This document shows, one piece after another, positions 49,710 through 61,100 of a stretch of 64,000 nucleotides of DNA (within the stretch, counting starts at the first letter, position 1; each line of letters starts with the position of its first letter). Made by a program: the position numbers and the translations under genes. Where the stretch lies: the NCBI RefSeq assembly GCF_016495865.1, contig NZ_CP054706.1, positions 1,674,001-1,738,000 on the forward strand, given 5' to 3'. This DNA comes from Salicibibacter cibi (lineage in GTDB: Bacteria; Bacillota; Bacilli; Bacillales; Marinococcaceae). The notes under the pieces are model-generated. The model did no database searches and was not told the DNA's origin. It saw only the letters and a list, made by a program, of their open reading frames with translations.

Positions 49710-52700
49710 ATGCAATTGCGTTTTTATCTGGGGAAAAGCGGAAGCGGAAAAACGACCACCTTATTGAACGAAGTAGAACGAGCATTATCTGAAGAAGCCG
49801 TCGACGGTTCGCCTATTCTTTTTCTCGTTCCGGAACAAATGACGTTTCAAATCGAATACCAATTGACAAAACAACTCGGCGGGATGACGCGTGCCCATGT
49901 GTTAAGTTTTTCTCGTTTGGCGTTGCGCGTCTTACAAGAAACCGGAGGGAATACCGGCGACCGTTTGCAACGGGCCGGCGTCCATATGCTGCTTCGCAAA
50001 ATCGTCGAAGAGGAGAAAAAGCACTTCCGGGTGTTTAGAAAAGCAGCCGATACGGACGGCTTTATTCATGAGCTGGAACTAATGATGACGGAAATGCGCC
50101 GGCAAGCGTTGGCACCGGATGTGATTGCCGACAAGCAATCACAATTAGAAGAAGATGGAAAATCGGCCGGGCTGCGTGATAAGCTTCATGATATTTCCCT
50201 CGTTTATGAGCGGTTTGAACAGGCCTTTCAGGGTACGTACATGAACACGGAAGAAGCGCTAAAACGGCTCATCCGCCAACTGCCTGATTCGGAGTGGCTA
50301 GAGGGCGCCATCGTTTACATCGATGGGTTTTACGATTTTAGCCCGCAGGAGCTGTATGTCATTGAGTCCCTCTTTGCCAAAGCGAAGGAAATGACGGTTG
50401 CCCTTACCATCGACCATGTTCCTAACCAAGATAGGAGTCCCAATGAGCTTGATCGTTTCTATTTGACGGCAAAAACGTACACGAAACTGACCACCCTTTC
50501 CATGGATCACAATATTGGTTGGAACGTTTGTATGTTTTCAGACAAACGCCCAAGTGTTCACGAAGAGACCCCTCAGTTGTTTGAAGCGGTAAACCGGCGA
50601 GCGGAAGTTGAAGGCGTAGCGCGTAAAATCATTGAACTTGTTCGTGATGATGGATATAAATACGGGGACATTGCCCTTCTCGTGCGCGACGATCGACCAT
50701 ATGATGAATTGTTGAAACGTGTGTTTGGCCGTTTTGAAATTCCGATTTTTTTGGATGAAAAAAGATCAATGATGCATCACCCGGTTGTGGAACTTATTCG
50801 CTCCACGCTCGAAATTGTTGAAAAAAATTGGCCGTTTGAAGCGGTTTTTCGCGCTTTGAAAACCGACTTATTTTTTTCGCCCGATGATAATTGGAGGGAT
50901 TGGCGCGAGAAAGTCGATGAACTGGAAAACTATGCGTTGGCTCACGGCATTAACGGAAATAAATGGAGAGAAGGGCAACGTTGGCATTATCGGCGGCACC
51001 GAAATGTGATGGATGCCGATGGACAGACCGACATGGAAAAAAAGATTGAGGACCGCCTGAATAACACACGAGATGCGTTGATTGCGCCGTTACTCACGTT
51101 GGAAACGCGTTTGAAACAAAGCGAAAGCGTACGAGGGCGCTGTGAAGCATTGTATCTTTTTTTCGAAGAATTGCAGCTGCCGGCTAAAATTGAACGGATG
51201 CGAGATCAAGCGATCACGGACGGTGCGTTGGAAAGTGCCGCCGAGCATGATCAAGTATGGGAAAATGTGATGGATCTGCTCGATCAATTTGTGGATGCGG
51301 CCGGCGATGACGGTCTATCCCTCTTTTACTTTACCCGCATGATAGACGCCGGGTTGGAAAGCATGCAGTTTGCGATCGTTCCCCCAGCCATTGATCAAGT
51401 AACCATTGCTGATATGGAGCGCTCTCGTCTGCCGGATGTGCGTGTCACCTTTATTCTCGGCGCGAATGAGGGCATTCTCCCGGCCAAACCGGAAGAAGAA
51501 GGGTTGATCCGTGACCGTGAACGTGACCAGTTGGAAACCATCGGCCTGTCTGTTGGACCTTCGGCCAATGACCGCCTTTGGAACGAACCCTTTTACTTAT
51601 ATATGGCGGAAGCAAGCCCGGCCGATTTGCTTATTTACACATACGCGCTTGCCGATGAGGATGGCAAAACATTGCTTCCTTCCCCACTTATCGGACGGTT
51701 GCGGGAGCAATATCCAAACATACAGCAAACGTTTATTGAAGCAGATGCCGGCAGCGCACAGGAAGACATGCAATGGACGTTTATCAATCATCCGGAACAA
51801 GCAATCGAAGAATTGGCCATGCAATTGCAGAAATGGCGGAACGGTGAAGAGATCCCTGACGTTTGGGGCCATGTCTATAATTGGTTTACGGCAAAATCAG
51901 AGTGGCAGGATCGTTTGCGAACCGTGTTGGGAAGTTTATTTTACAAAAATCAAGCCATTAGATTGGATGAAGGAACGACGAAGGAACTGTACGGAGAAGA
52001 TATCCAAACGAGCGTCAGCCGTATGGAAATGTTTCAAAAATGTGCGTTTCGGCATTTTGGTACGTATGGATTAGGTTTAAAAGAGCGCGAGGTTTTTAAA
52101 TTGGAAGCCCCGGATATCGGAGAGCTTTTTCATGCTGCCCTTAAAGATGTAGCGGAAGTTGTCCGGGAACAAAACCTTGTATGGGCGGATCTATCCGATC
52201 GTGAGTGCGCGCATATTGCCCGCGAAACCGTAGAAAAGCTGTTGCCCTACGTTCAACGAAACATTATGTTTAGCACGAATCGCCATGCCTATATAAGCAA
52301 AAAATTGGAGGACGTCGTTGTCCATACGACAAAGACATTACGTACCCAGGCGCAATCATCAAGCTTCGTCCCTATTGGGCTTGAAGTCCAATTCGGAAAT
52401 CAAAAAGGAAATATCCCCACTTATGAATTTCGGTTAAAAAACGGGAGCAATCTGTCTTTGCGCGGGCGTATTGACCGCGTAGATCATGCTAAAAGTGAAA
52501 GCGGTGACCTGTTGCGTGTGATCGACTATAAATCGAGCCGGCAGCAATGGCGTTTATCGGATGTCTTTCATGGCATTTCCCTACAAATGCCGGTTTATTT
52601 GGATATCATTTTGCATAGCGCCAAACAATGGTTGGGTACAGATGCGGATATCGGAGGGATGTTTTATTTCCATGTCCACAACCCGGTCGTTGAAGCGGAT

Positions 52701-53144
52701 GAGAGCATGGATGAGGCTAAGATTGCCGACAAACTTTTAAAGCAGTTTAAGATGCAAGGGATGTTGCCTGCGGATGAAAACATTGCCACCTTAATGGATC
52801 AATCCCTTCATGAAGGCGGCCATTCGTCCATTGTTCCCGTTTACATGAAAAAGGACGGCGCTTTTTCCGAATCTAAATCTTCCGTCGTCGCAAAAGATGA
52901 TTTCCAATCATTGAGACGGTATTTGCGTACCAAGATGAAAGAAATCGGAGAAATGATGAGCGACGGTAAAGTAGGAATCGACCCATATCGCACCGATAAA
53001 AACGAAATCGCTTGTACGTACTGCCCACTTCAATCAGTTTGCCAATTTGATCCGACGCTTCCGAGCAATGACTACCGATTGCTATCCACGCTTTCGGATG
53101 AAACAACGATGGAAAATATGAAGCGAGAGGAGGATGAGTCTTGA
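49710..53144 (+). CDS. addB: ATP-dependent helicase/deoxyribonuclease subunit B
   Basis: About 1144 residues. With AddA it resects double-strand breaks for recombination (RecBCD counterpart). Seen: Walker A GKSGSGKTTTL at the N-terminus, VPEQMTFQIEYQL, SFSRLALRVLQE, a helicase-like body, and the C-terminal RecB-type nuclease domain (GRIDRVDH; VIDYKSSRQQW). The iron-sulfur cysteines are present: one near residue 777 (QKCAFRHFG) and three near 1101-1110 (CTYCPLQSVC). ATG 49710 follows GGAGAGGAGGG. Full length. addA starts within its last codons. Confidence 0.95.
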   Translation: MQLRFYLGKSGSGKTTTLLNEVERALSEEAVDGSPILFLVPEQMTFQIEYQLTKQLGGMTRAHVLSFSRLALRVLQETGGNTGDRLQRAGVHMLLRKIVEEEKKHFRVFRKAADTDGFIHELELMMTEMRRQALAPDVIADKQSQLEEDGKSAGLRDKLHDISLVYERFEQAFQGTYMNTEEALKRLIRQLPDSEWLEGAIVYIDGFYDFSPQELYVIESLFAKAKEMTVALTIDHVPNQDRSPNELDRFYLTAKTYTKLTTLSMDHNIGWNVCMFSDKRPSVHEETPQLFEAVNRRAEVEGVARKIIELVRDDGYKYGDIALLVRDDRPYDELLKRVFGRFEIPIFLDEKRSMMHHPVVELIRSTLEIVEKNWPFEAVFRALKTDLFFSPDDNWRDWREKVDELENYALAHGINGNKWREGQRWHYRRHRNVMDADGQTDMEKKIEDRLNNTRDALIAPLLTLETRLKQSESVRGRCEALYLFFEELQLPAKIERMRDQAITDGALESAAEHDQVWENVMDLLDQFVDAAGDDGLSLFYFTRMIDAGLESMQFAIVPPAIDQVTIADMERSRLPDVRVTFILGANEGILPAKPEEEGLIRDRERDQLETIGLSVGPSANDRLWNEPFYLYMAEASPADLLIYTYALADEDGKTLLPSPLIGRLREQYPNIQQTFIEADAGSAQEDMQWTFINHPEQAIEELAMQLQKWRNGEEIPDVWGHVYNWFTAKSEWQDRLRTVLGSLFYKNQAIRLDEGTTKELYGEDIQTSVSRMEMFQKCAFRHFGTYGLGLKEREVFKLEAPDIGELFHAALKDVAEVVREQNLVWADLSDRECAHIARETVEKLLPYVQRNIMFSTNRHAYISKKLEDVVVHTTKTLRTQAQSSSFVPIGLEVQFGNQKGNIPTYEFRLKNGSNLSLRGRIDRVDHAKSESGDLLRVIDYKSSRQQWRLSDVFHGISLQMPVYLDIILHSAKQWLGTDADIGGMFYFHVHNPVVEADESMDEAKIADKLLKQFKMQGMLPADENIATLMDQSLHEGGHSSIVPVYMKKDGAFSESKSSVVAKDDFQSLRRYLRTKMKEIGEMMSDGKVGIDPYRTDKNEIACTYCPLQSVCQFDPTLPSNDYRLLSTLSDETTMENMKREEDES

Positions 53145-56100
53145 CCCCTAATACAGAACAAGTGCGGTGGCAGATCGGCGAAAAGCCGGCCAACGTTCGT
53201 TGGACCGATAATCAGTGGCGTGCGATCGCGTTACGCGGGGGAAATATTCTCGTATCAGCGGCTGCCGGTAGTGGAAAAACCGCGGTGCTCGTCGAACGAA
53301 TCGTGCGCAGAGTAATCGATTCGAATGATCCGGCAGAGATCGATCGCTTGCTCGTCGTCACCTTTACAAATGCGGCGGCAGCTGAAATGAGCGTGCGCAT
53401 TGGCGAACGATTGGATGAAGCATTGAAAGACAATCCCGGTTCATTACATTTACAAAGCCAGCGCCATTTGTTGAATCGTGCCCACATCTCCACACTTCAT
53501 TCCTTTTGCAATCAAGTGATACGGCATTATTATTATGAAGTCAATATTGATCCGAACGTGAGAATCGCCAATGATACCGAGCGAGAAATTTTAAAAGAAG
53601 AAGTGCTGGACGAGGTTTTGGAAGAATATTACGGATCCGGGGATCGGCTTTTCTTTGAACTGGTGGATGCTTACAGCGGTGATCGCAGTGATGAAGGGCT
53701 CCGAAAGTTGCTATTGTCCTTGTTTACCCAAGCGCGTGCGCAGCCGGAACCGCATCGCTGGCTGGAAGAGACGGCTCGCATGTACGAGCGTTCGTATGAG
53801 AGCTTGGAGGATACGCCCTGGGGGGCTTCTTTTCAAGCGCACGCCCGTGAACAATTGCAAGTTGCCGCCGATTTATTACAAAAAGCATTATCTCTTGCCG
53901 AGCTTCCTTCCGGCCCCGCAAAATACATCGATGTGCTCTCAAGTGAACTACGGATGTTGGAAACCTTGATGTTGAGCGATACTTGGAACGCTTGGCACGA
54001 GACATTCAAACAATTTTCGCCGCAACGGATGCCCCCCAAAGACAAAGATGCTGATGCATCGCTGGCAGAAGAAAGCAAAAGTTATCGGGATGAAGCTAAA
54101 GAGATTATGAATGATATGGCCAAAATATTTGCCCCTGATCCCGAGACCCATTTGCAAAAGATTCGCGACATGAAAGAGCATGTACGCTTGCTTGTAACCC
54201 TCGTTCAATCGTTTAGCGATCGCTATGCGGATGTGAAAAGGGAAAAAGCCCTCATCGACTATGAAGATTTGGAACATTTAACCTTGCAAATCTTGCGGGA
54301 AGGGAACACGCATCAACCATCGGCGGTTGCTCTTGCCTATCGGGACTATTTTACGGAAATTCTCACCGATGAGTACCAGGATACAAACCGTGTCCAAGAA
54401 GCGATTCTTCACTTGCTTTCCAACGGGCGCAACCGTTTCATGGTCGGGGATGTAAAACAGAGCATATACCGTTTTCGGCTCGCTGAACCTTCGCTTTTTT
54501 TGGAGAAACAACAAAGCTATGAAACATTGAGCACTGAAGATGTAGGAAACATCGAAAGCGAAGGGATTCGCGTGGATCTCGCTGAAAATTTCCGAAGCAG
54601 AAAACAAGTGATCGACGGGGTCAATTATGTTTTTAAGCAAGCGATGGATGAAACGATCGGCGATGTCCATTATGATGAGAGCCAGGCGCTTCGTTACGGC
54701 AATATGGACTATGACCAAAAAGCAGCAGGTTATGAAAATGAGGTCGTCCTGCTAGACCGCACGGGACATGTGAACGACGACGAGGAAGAAGAACTCCAAG
54801 CTGCCGAAAAGGAAGGGCAATGGATCGCGGAACGCATCCAATCAATGATCGCAAACCGCTTTCCCGTTTACGATAAACACACAGGTCAAACGCGACCTGT
54901 GGAATATCGGGATATCACGATTTTGATGCGCACCATGAATGCGGCGCCAACGTTTATGGATGTTTTTAAACAAGCGGACATCCCCAGTTACGCAGCCCAA
55001 TCCGGCGGGTATTTCAGACGGGTGGAAGTACAAGTGATGATGGCTTTATTGCGTGTGATTGACAACCCGTATCAAGATATTCCGCTCGCGAGTGTGCTCC
55101 GCTCCCCGATCGTTGGTCTGCGTGAAAATGAATTGGCAGACATCCGTTTAGCCGGTAAAGGAGAATCTTTCTATGAAGCGATGAAAAGAATTGTAGCGGA
55201 ACAACCCGTCCTTCCGTTCGACGCCAAACTTTCGTTTATGGAAGAAAAACAAAGGGCCGGAGAAGAATGGAGAAATCGGGTGGCAGCCTTTTATAACCAT
55301 TTACAAAAATGGCGCTCCCAAGCGCGCAATCATTCTCTTTCCCAATTAATCTGGGATTTGTTCCGTGAAACAGGCTATGATGCATTCGTTGGCGGTCTCC
55401 CCGGAGGAAAGGAGAGGCAGGCGAACCTTCATGCCCTTTATGATCGGGCGCGTGCCTATGAACAAACCTCTTTCCGCGGATTATTTCGGTTTCTGCGTTT
55501 CGTCGACCGTATGGAAGAGAGAGGAGACGATTTGGAAGTCGCGCGCACCCTTGGGGAACAGGAGAACGTTGTGAAGATCATGTCTGTTCATAAAAGCAAG
55601 GGTTTAGAGTTTCCGGTGCTGTTCGTCGCCGGGATGACCAAACAATTTAATTTAAAAGATGCACAAGCCTCCATACAAATTCATCAATCGCTCGGGTTTG
55701 GATCCAACTATACGGACACAGAGCAACGGGCGATGTTCCAAACATTGCCGCTCATCACTATGAAACAGGAAGCGCGAAAAGAGCAAATTTCGGAGGAGCT
55801 CCGCATTCTTTACGTGGCGATGACGCGCGCCAAAGAGAAGGCCATGCTTGTGGGGGCCGTGAAAGACCCGGAGAAAACGATTGATAAATGGGTGAAAAAA
55901 GCAATGACAGCCAGCGGACGGTTGCCTTTTCAAACACGAGCGCGGGCGAAATCGTTTTTCGATTGGATTGGCCCTGCCATTATTCGACATCCTGCTTCAA
56001 GCTATTTACGCGAAATAGTGGAAAGCCCGTTCGATTCCATGCTTGCGGATGAATCCGAGTGGAACGTTACCCTTGCTGAAACCCGTGGTTTTTTTGCCGA

Positions 56101-56908
56101 CGAAACGAAAAACGACGACCTGGAAACGGCGTTGGCCAAGGTGCAAACATTACAACCAATTGAACTGGAAGCAAAAGACGATACCGCTGCCGATCTCGTG
56201 CAAAAACGTCTCGATTGGGTTTATCCACACCCTTCGGCAACGACACATTTTGCCAAACAGAGTGTAAGCGAAATAAAAAAGCGTAACGATAACGAAGATC
56301 CATATGCAGCAAAACCGATGCGTGAACATCATTTTCAATCCGCCAATGCCGGGCGTCCCCGTTTCATGCAAGAAGATAAGGGTTCGCTTAGCCGCGCCGA
56401 GTTCGGAACAGCGATGCACGCGGTGATGCAACGCATCTCCCTTCAAGGGCATACCGTCTCTCAAGTGGAAGCAACGATCGAGGAAATGAAAGAAAAAGAA
56501 CAGTTAACCGAAACACAAGCACAAGCGATTGATGTCCATGCTATTTTACGTTTTTTTCAATCCGAACTAGGCAAACGACTCCGACGGTCCTCTCATGTTT
56601 ATCGCGAAGTGCCGTTTACGTTCGTCAAGCCCGCTGACCAAATCTATCCGGGTTGGAGCGATGAATATTCGGAACCCATCCTTATTCAAGGGGTGGCCGA
56701 TTGCTTGTTTCATGATGATAATCAGCGTTTCGTTCTCATTGATTACAAGAGCGACCAGATCAACAGCCGAATGAATGAGACACTGCTACGCAATCGTTAT
56801 CAAGAACAGATGCGTCTCTACACGGAAGCAATCGAACAGATATGGAAAACAAGCGTTCAGGAAAGATATTTGTATTTCTTTGATGGCGGGTTCACGATCT
56901 CGATATAG
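53141..56908 (+). CDS. addA: ATP-dependent helicase/nuclease subunit A
   Basis: A 1255-residue UvrD-type helicase fused to a RecB nuclease. Seen: DNQWRAIALRGGNILVSAAAGSGKTAVL (Q motif and Walker A), VVTFTNAAAAEM, TLHSFCNQVIRHYY, LTDEYQDTNRVQE (Walker B), VGDVKQSIYRFR, AENFRSRKQV, VHKSKGLEFPVLF, LRILYVAMTRAKEK, and the nuclease motif LIDYKSDQI near the C-terminus. The start is TTG, overlapping the addB stop as TTGA, with GAGAGGAGG upstream. Full length. Confidence 0.95.
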   Translation: MTPNTEQVRWQIGEKPANVRWTDNQWRAIALRGGNILVSAAAGSGKTAVLVERIVRRVIDSNDPAEIDRLLVVTFTNAAAAEMSVRIGERLDEALKDNPGSLHLQSQRHLLNRAHISTLHSFCNQVIRHYYYEVNIDPNVRIANDTEREILKEEVLDEVLEEYYGSGDRLFFELVDAYSGDRSDEGLRKLLLSLFTQARAQPEPHRWLEETARMYERSYESLEDTPWGASFQAHAREQLQVAADLLQKALSLAELPSGPAKYIDVLSSELRMLETLMLSDTWNAWHETFKQFSPQRMPPKDKDADASLAEESKSYRDEAKEIMNDMAKIFAPDPETHLQKIRDMKEHVRLLVTLVQSFSDRYADVKREKALIDYEDLEHLTLQILREGNTHQPSAVALAYRDYFTEILTDEYQDTNRVQEAILHLLSNGRNRFMVGDVKQSIYRFRLAEPSLFLEKQQSYETLSTEDVGNIESEGIRVDLAENFRSRKQVIDGVNYVFKQAMDETIGDVHYDESQALRYGNMDYDQKAAGYENEVVLLDRTGHVNDDEEEELQAAEKEGQWIAERIQSMIANRFPVYDKHTGQTRPVEYRDITILMRTMNAAPTFMDVFKQADIPSYAAQSGGYFRRVEVQVMMALLRVIDNPYQDIPLASVLRSPIVGLRENELADIRLAGKGESFYEAMKRIVAEQPVLPFDAKLSFMEEKQRAGEEWRNRVAAFYNHLQKWRSQARNHSLSQLIWDLFRETGYDAFVGGLPGGKERQANLHALYDRARAYEQTSFRGLFRFLRFVDRMEERGDDLEVARTLGEQENVVKIMSVHKSKGLEFPVLFVAGMTKQFNLKDAQASIQIHQSLGFGSNYTDTEQRAMFQTLPLITMKQEARKEQISEELRILYVAMTRAKEKAMLVGAVKDPEKTIDKWVKKAMTASGRLPFQTRARAKSFFDWIGPAIIRHPASSYLREIVESPFDSMLADESEWNVTLAETRGFFADETKNDDLETALAKVQTLQPIELEAKDDTAADLVQKRLDWVYPHPSATTHFAKQSVSEIKKRNDNEDPYAAKPMREHHFQSANAGRPRFMQEDKGSLSRAEFGTAMHAVMQRISLQGHTVSQVEATIEEMKEKEQLTETQAQAIDVHAILRFFQSELGKRLRRSSHVYREVPFTFVKPADQIYPGWSDEYSEPILIQGVADCLFHDDNQRFVLIDYKSDQINSRMNETLLRNRYQEQMRLYTEAIEQIWKTSVQERYLYFFDGGFTISI

Positions 56909-56925
56909 CTTTCATTAAAGAGATT

Positions 56926-56956
56926 TTTGATCCCCTCTGATAAGGAGGGGATCAAA
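56926..56956. terminator. strong hairpin between addA and sbcD
   Basis: A 12-bp perfect stem TTTGATCCCCTC / GAGGGGATCAAA with a seven-base loop and no T-run. It may moderate read-through or protect mRNA ends between addA and sbcD. Confidence 0.55.
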
Positions 56957-56979
56957 TCGGAGATAAAGGAGGGGTTTTC

Positions 56980-58173
56980 ATGCGAATTTTACACACCGCC
57001 GACTGGCATTTGGGACGCACATTGGAAGGCAGAGACCGCAAGCCGGAGCATGAAGCATTTATGGATGAAGTCATGACAATTGTTGACGAATATGCCATTG
57101 ATGCCATTCTAATTGCCGGGGATCTTTTCGACAGCAGCAACCCGCCTGCCGAAGCCGAACGTTTTTATTATGAAAGCATGAGCAGGCTTTCCGATCAAGG
57201 AAAGCGGCCGGTCGTCATCATCGCCGGCAATCACGATCAGCCGGAGCGTTTATCGGCTGCGATGCCCCTCGTTCAAGAACGGCAGATTTACATGGTCGGG
57301 TTGCCGCAGTCTGCAGCGTTAAAAGTCCCGGTAAAACGGGAAGGGACCTATTTACACGTTGCCGCGCTTCCTTATCCCTCAGAGGCAAGATTAAAGGAAA
57401 GTTTTTCAGATTCCGAAGCATTTTCGGGGGATGATGAAACGTATAGGGCAGCGTATGATGCCCGCATTGCCCGTTTATTTCAACAGTTAAGCAGCGACTT
57501 CACGCACGATAATGTCAATATGGCGATGAGCCATCTATTTATAGCCGGCGGTGCTGGTTCCGATTCGGAACGCCCAATTGAAATGGGCGGGGCATACACC
57601 GTGCGCCCGGGGAGTCTTCCTGATAACGTTGCGTACACCGCTTTGGGCCACTTGCATCGTCCTCAGTGGGTAAAAGGAGCAACATCCCCGGCCCGTTATG
57701 CCGGCTCCCCCCTTGCTTTCTCCTTCAATGAGACCGGGGTTACCAAGTCGGTCACGGTGATAGATGCAAGCCCCGGTGAAGAAGCACACGTAACAGAAGT
57801 TCCGCTTTCGAGCGGGAAAAGACTTACACGTTGGCATGCCACGGAGGGCATTGTGCAAGTGCACCAATGGTTGGATGCACGTTATGGAACGAACGATTGG
57901 ATTGACTTATCCATTCACAGTAAGCACACACTTAATCCTGAAGACATCCAAGCGATTCGTCGCGCTCATCCGGGAATTGTCACCATTCGCACCGTTTTAC
58001 CCGAAGAGACGTTCAAACCGGAGGAATCGCGTCAACATCTGCCTATTGATGAATTGTTCCGACAATTTTATGAGAAAAAGAGCGACGGAGCTACGCCGGA
58101 GCCTGAACTTACGCAACTATTTTTGGAACTTCTGGAAGAAGATCGCACTCGAGAGAAGGTGAGCGTCCGTTGA
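56980..58173 (+). CDS. sbcD: SbcD nuclease (Mre11-like)
   Basis: A 397-residue metallophosphoesterase. Seen: ILHTADWHLGRTLEGRDR (DxH), LIAGDLFDSSNPP (GD), IAGNHDQPERL (GNHD), SHLFIAGGAGSDSER, TALGHLHRPQWV (GHxH) and a C-terminal domain. With SbcC it opens and cuts hairpins and protein-blocked DNA ends. AAAGGAGGGG precedes the ATG. The stop overlaps the sbcC TTG start. Confidence 0.95.
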   Translation: MRILHTADWHLGRTLEGRDRKPEHEAFMDEVMTIVDEYAIDAILIAGDLFDSSNPPAEAERFYYESMSRLSDQGKRPVVIIAGNHDQPERLSAAMPLVQERQIYMVGLPQSAALKVPVKREGTYLHVAALPYPSEARLKESFSDSEAFSGDDETYRAAYDARIARLFQQLSSDFTHDNVNMAMSHLFIAGGAGSDSERPIEMGGAYTVRPGSLPDNVAYTALGHLHRPQWVKGATSPARYAGSPLAFSFNETGVTKSVTVIDASPGEEAHVTEVPLSSGKRLTRWHATEGIVQVHQWLDARYGTNDWIDLSIHSKHTLNPEDIQAIRRAHPGIVTIRTVLPEETFKPEESRQHLPIDELFRQFYEKKSDGATPEPELTQLFLELLEEDRTREKVSVR

Positions 58174-61100
58174 GACCATTGCAGTTAAAGGTAAGGGGCT
58201 TGCACAGTTTTCGTGAAGAACAAACAATTGATTTCAACCAACTCTGCGATGGTGGTGTTTTTGGCATTTTCGGCCCTACGGGAAGCGGAAAGTCGTCGAT
58301 TCTGGATGCGATGACGTTTGCTTTGTATGGGAAAATCAGCCGGTCTGGAAGCGTTGGTGCGAGCATGATTAATCAATCGGAGACGGAAGTCGCCGTTTCT
58401 TTCTCCTTTCGGCTCGGAAACCGTACGTTTATCGCCGAAAGAAGGGCAAAACGAAAGGATGCGGCTTTGCAAACCACGCGTTCCCGATTTATCGAAACGA
58501 CCGAAGAACCTGTCGTATTGGCCGACAAAAAAGGGGTGATGGATCAGGAGATCGAAGCGATGATCGGCCTGAAAATCGAAGATTTCACTCGCGCAGTCGT
58601 TCTCCCGCAAAATAAGTTTTCCGAATTTCTGAGCCTCAAAGGCGCCGAACGCAGCAAAATGCTGCAGCGATTATTTGATTTAGAAAAATACGGGGATGAG
58701 TTAAACGAGAAAATCAAAAAACATCTCACCGAGGCAAATGCAAAAAAAGACACAATTGAAGCCGAGAAGAACGGTCTCGGAGATGCTTCCGAAGAAGCGT
58801 TGACGAAAGCCAGGCAGGCCGTTGTTCAAATAGAAAACGCGCTACATAGAAAAGAAAGCTTCAAAGATGAACTGGAAACCAAATGGCTGAGGGCAAAAGA
58901 AGTGCTTCAGCAACAGAAGATTCAGGCTGAACTCGAAAGCGAGCTAGCGTCCCTATCGAAGGAACGCCCGAAACATGAAAAACGCCGGGAGGCCTTACGC
59001 ATAAGCGCAATCGCGAATCAGCTGCTCCCGTATCGGGAAGAGCAGGAACGGAGCGAACGTGAATGGCTTGAGGCCGAAAAGGCATTAAAAGAAAGCGAGG
59101 AACAAGCGGATAAACTTGTGAAAAAGGAGCAAGAAGCTCAAGAAACCTTTCGGAATACAAGAGAGAAACGACAAGCGGAAGAGCCACAGCTAACCGTGAA
59201 AATCGCTAAACTTGAAGAAGCAAAAGTACTGGAGACAGAGCTGCAAACGTCTGTTCAAAAAATGGACGCAGTCCGGAAAGAAGAATCAAGCTTATCTAAG
59301 GAACAAGACACCGAAGACCGCACCCTGCAGCAAGCACAAGAAGCAGAAGCGAGCGCAAAACACCTTATAAAGGAGAAAGAAGAGCAGCTTACCGCCTTTG
59401 AAGCAGCCCAATCCAAACGGGAAAACATCCGACAAGCTTTTGAAAAAGGCGAAGCCTTAAAGCAACAAGCCGAGCGTCTGGAAGAGGAGAAAGACGCGGA
59501 AAGAAACGCCATCGACAAAGAGAAACAACAGGAAATTTACATGAAAGAGGAAAAACAAAAAAGGGATGAAACATTCGAATGGCTTTCGTCTACCCACAAC
59601 AACCTTTATCAGTGGTTTTTTGATTTAAGCGAAGCAAAAAGAGAACAGCAAGCGTTAATCGCAACCATTAAGGACATGCAAGCAAAAAACATTCATGCGA
59701 ACGAGGCAAAAGCGGTGCAAGCGCTCGTTTCCCGGCTGGAAAAAGGTAACGCTTGCCCCGTTTGCGGTTCCACCGAACACCCGGCGCCGGGAATTTCGCT
59801 TGATGAGGACACGCATGATAGAGATTTGCTTCAATCCATATGCGAGCGTTTGGAAGCAGATACAAGCATTGACCGATATCGTTGGGAACTTGAGCGCTAC
59901 TCTGAGCAAATCGCAGCAGTGACAGAGGAAAAAGCAGCACAACAACCAACAGGTTTATACGGCACGCCTTCCCATCCGAAGCGTTTAAGCGATTTGACGG
60001 CGGAGGATGCACCAACGAAAGCGGATCAATTTTTTCATAAGCTGGAAGCAAAAACCAAATCGTTAGATACACTTCTGGCTAAGACAAAGCAATGGATCGA
60101 ACAAGCGCACCAACATACCTCTAATCTCAACGAAATCGAAGCGTTGTACACGCAAACGATATCCAATCGCGAAGATGTCACAATGAAAAAACAAAAACAG
60201 GAAGACATCTATGTAAAACAAAAGAAAGAATGGCATGAATCCTTCCCCGGCCATTCTTTGCAAACGATTCATGAAGAATGGGAAACGGCACAAAAAGATC
60301 ATGATCAGCAGGAAAAGTTAAGGGAAGACATGCGTCAACAACAAAAACATTTAGAATCTCTACGAGAAAACATAAAACAGATTGAATCCAAACGAACCAA
60401 CGTACAAATGGCTCTTTTGCAGCGAAAAGCAGAAAGGGAACAACAGGAAAAAGAATACCATCAAGCCCAAGCGAAACTTAATGAAACACTTGGTGAAAAC
60501 ACATCAGCAACGAAAGCGTTGGCGGACGAAGAGGAAGCCCTCCGGCATTTCCAAACCGAGGAGAAAATCGCTGAAGAGAACTTCCTAAAAGCGACAGCCA
60601 GCCGACAAGAAGCAGAACAAACAAAAGCGGCCGCCGAGGAACAATACGCATCTGCGCGCAGAAATCATGCATTGGCAAACGAACGCTGGGAACAGCAAAA
60701 AAATACAGACGAAGGCATGGAAGCCAAAAACAGCTTGCAAGCACAATTGGACAGCACAACACTGAAAGGTTACGCCCTGAATGTTGAAAAACGAAATGAA
60801 TATGAAGCGGAAATTCAACGTTTTGAAACGCAATGGGCCCAAACGAAACAGCGGTTAGCGGAAATAGAAACAGCATTGGACGGAAAACGGATGACAGAGG
60901 AAGAATGGGAAGCATTAGACGAAGCTTTTCAAAAGAAAAAAGAACAGGTCGAACAAAGGAAGGAAGAACGAAGCGTTGCCCGCGCAAAATGGGAGGATCT
61001 GCAAGAAAAGCACCACCGCTATGTCAAGCTCGAAGAAGAACGGCAGCAACTGGCAACAAGGATCGGTCATTATCAAGAATTGGAGAGAGTTTTTAAAGGC

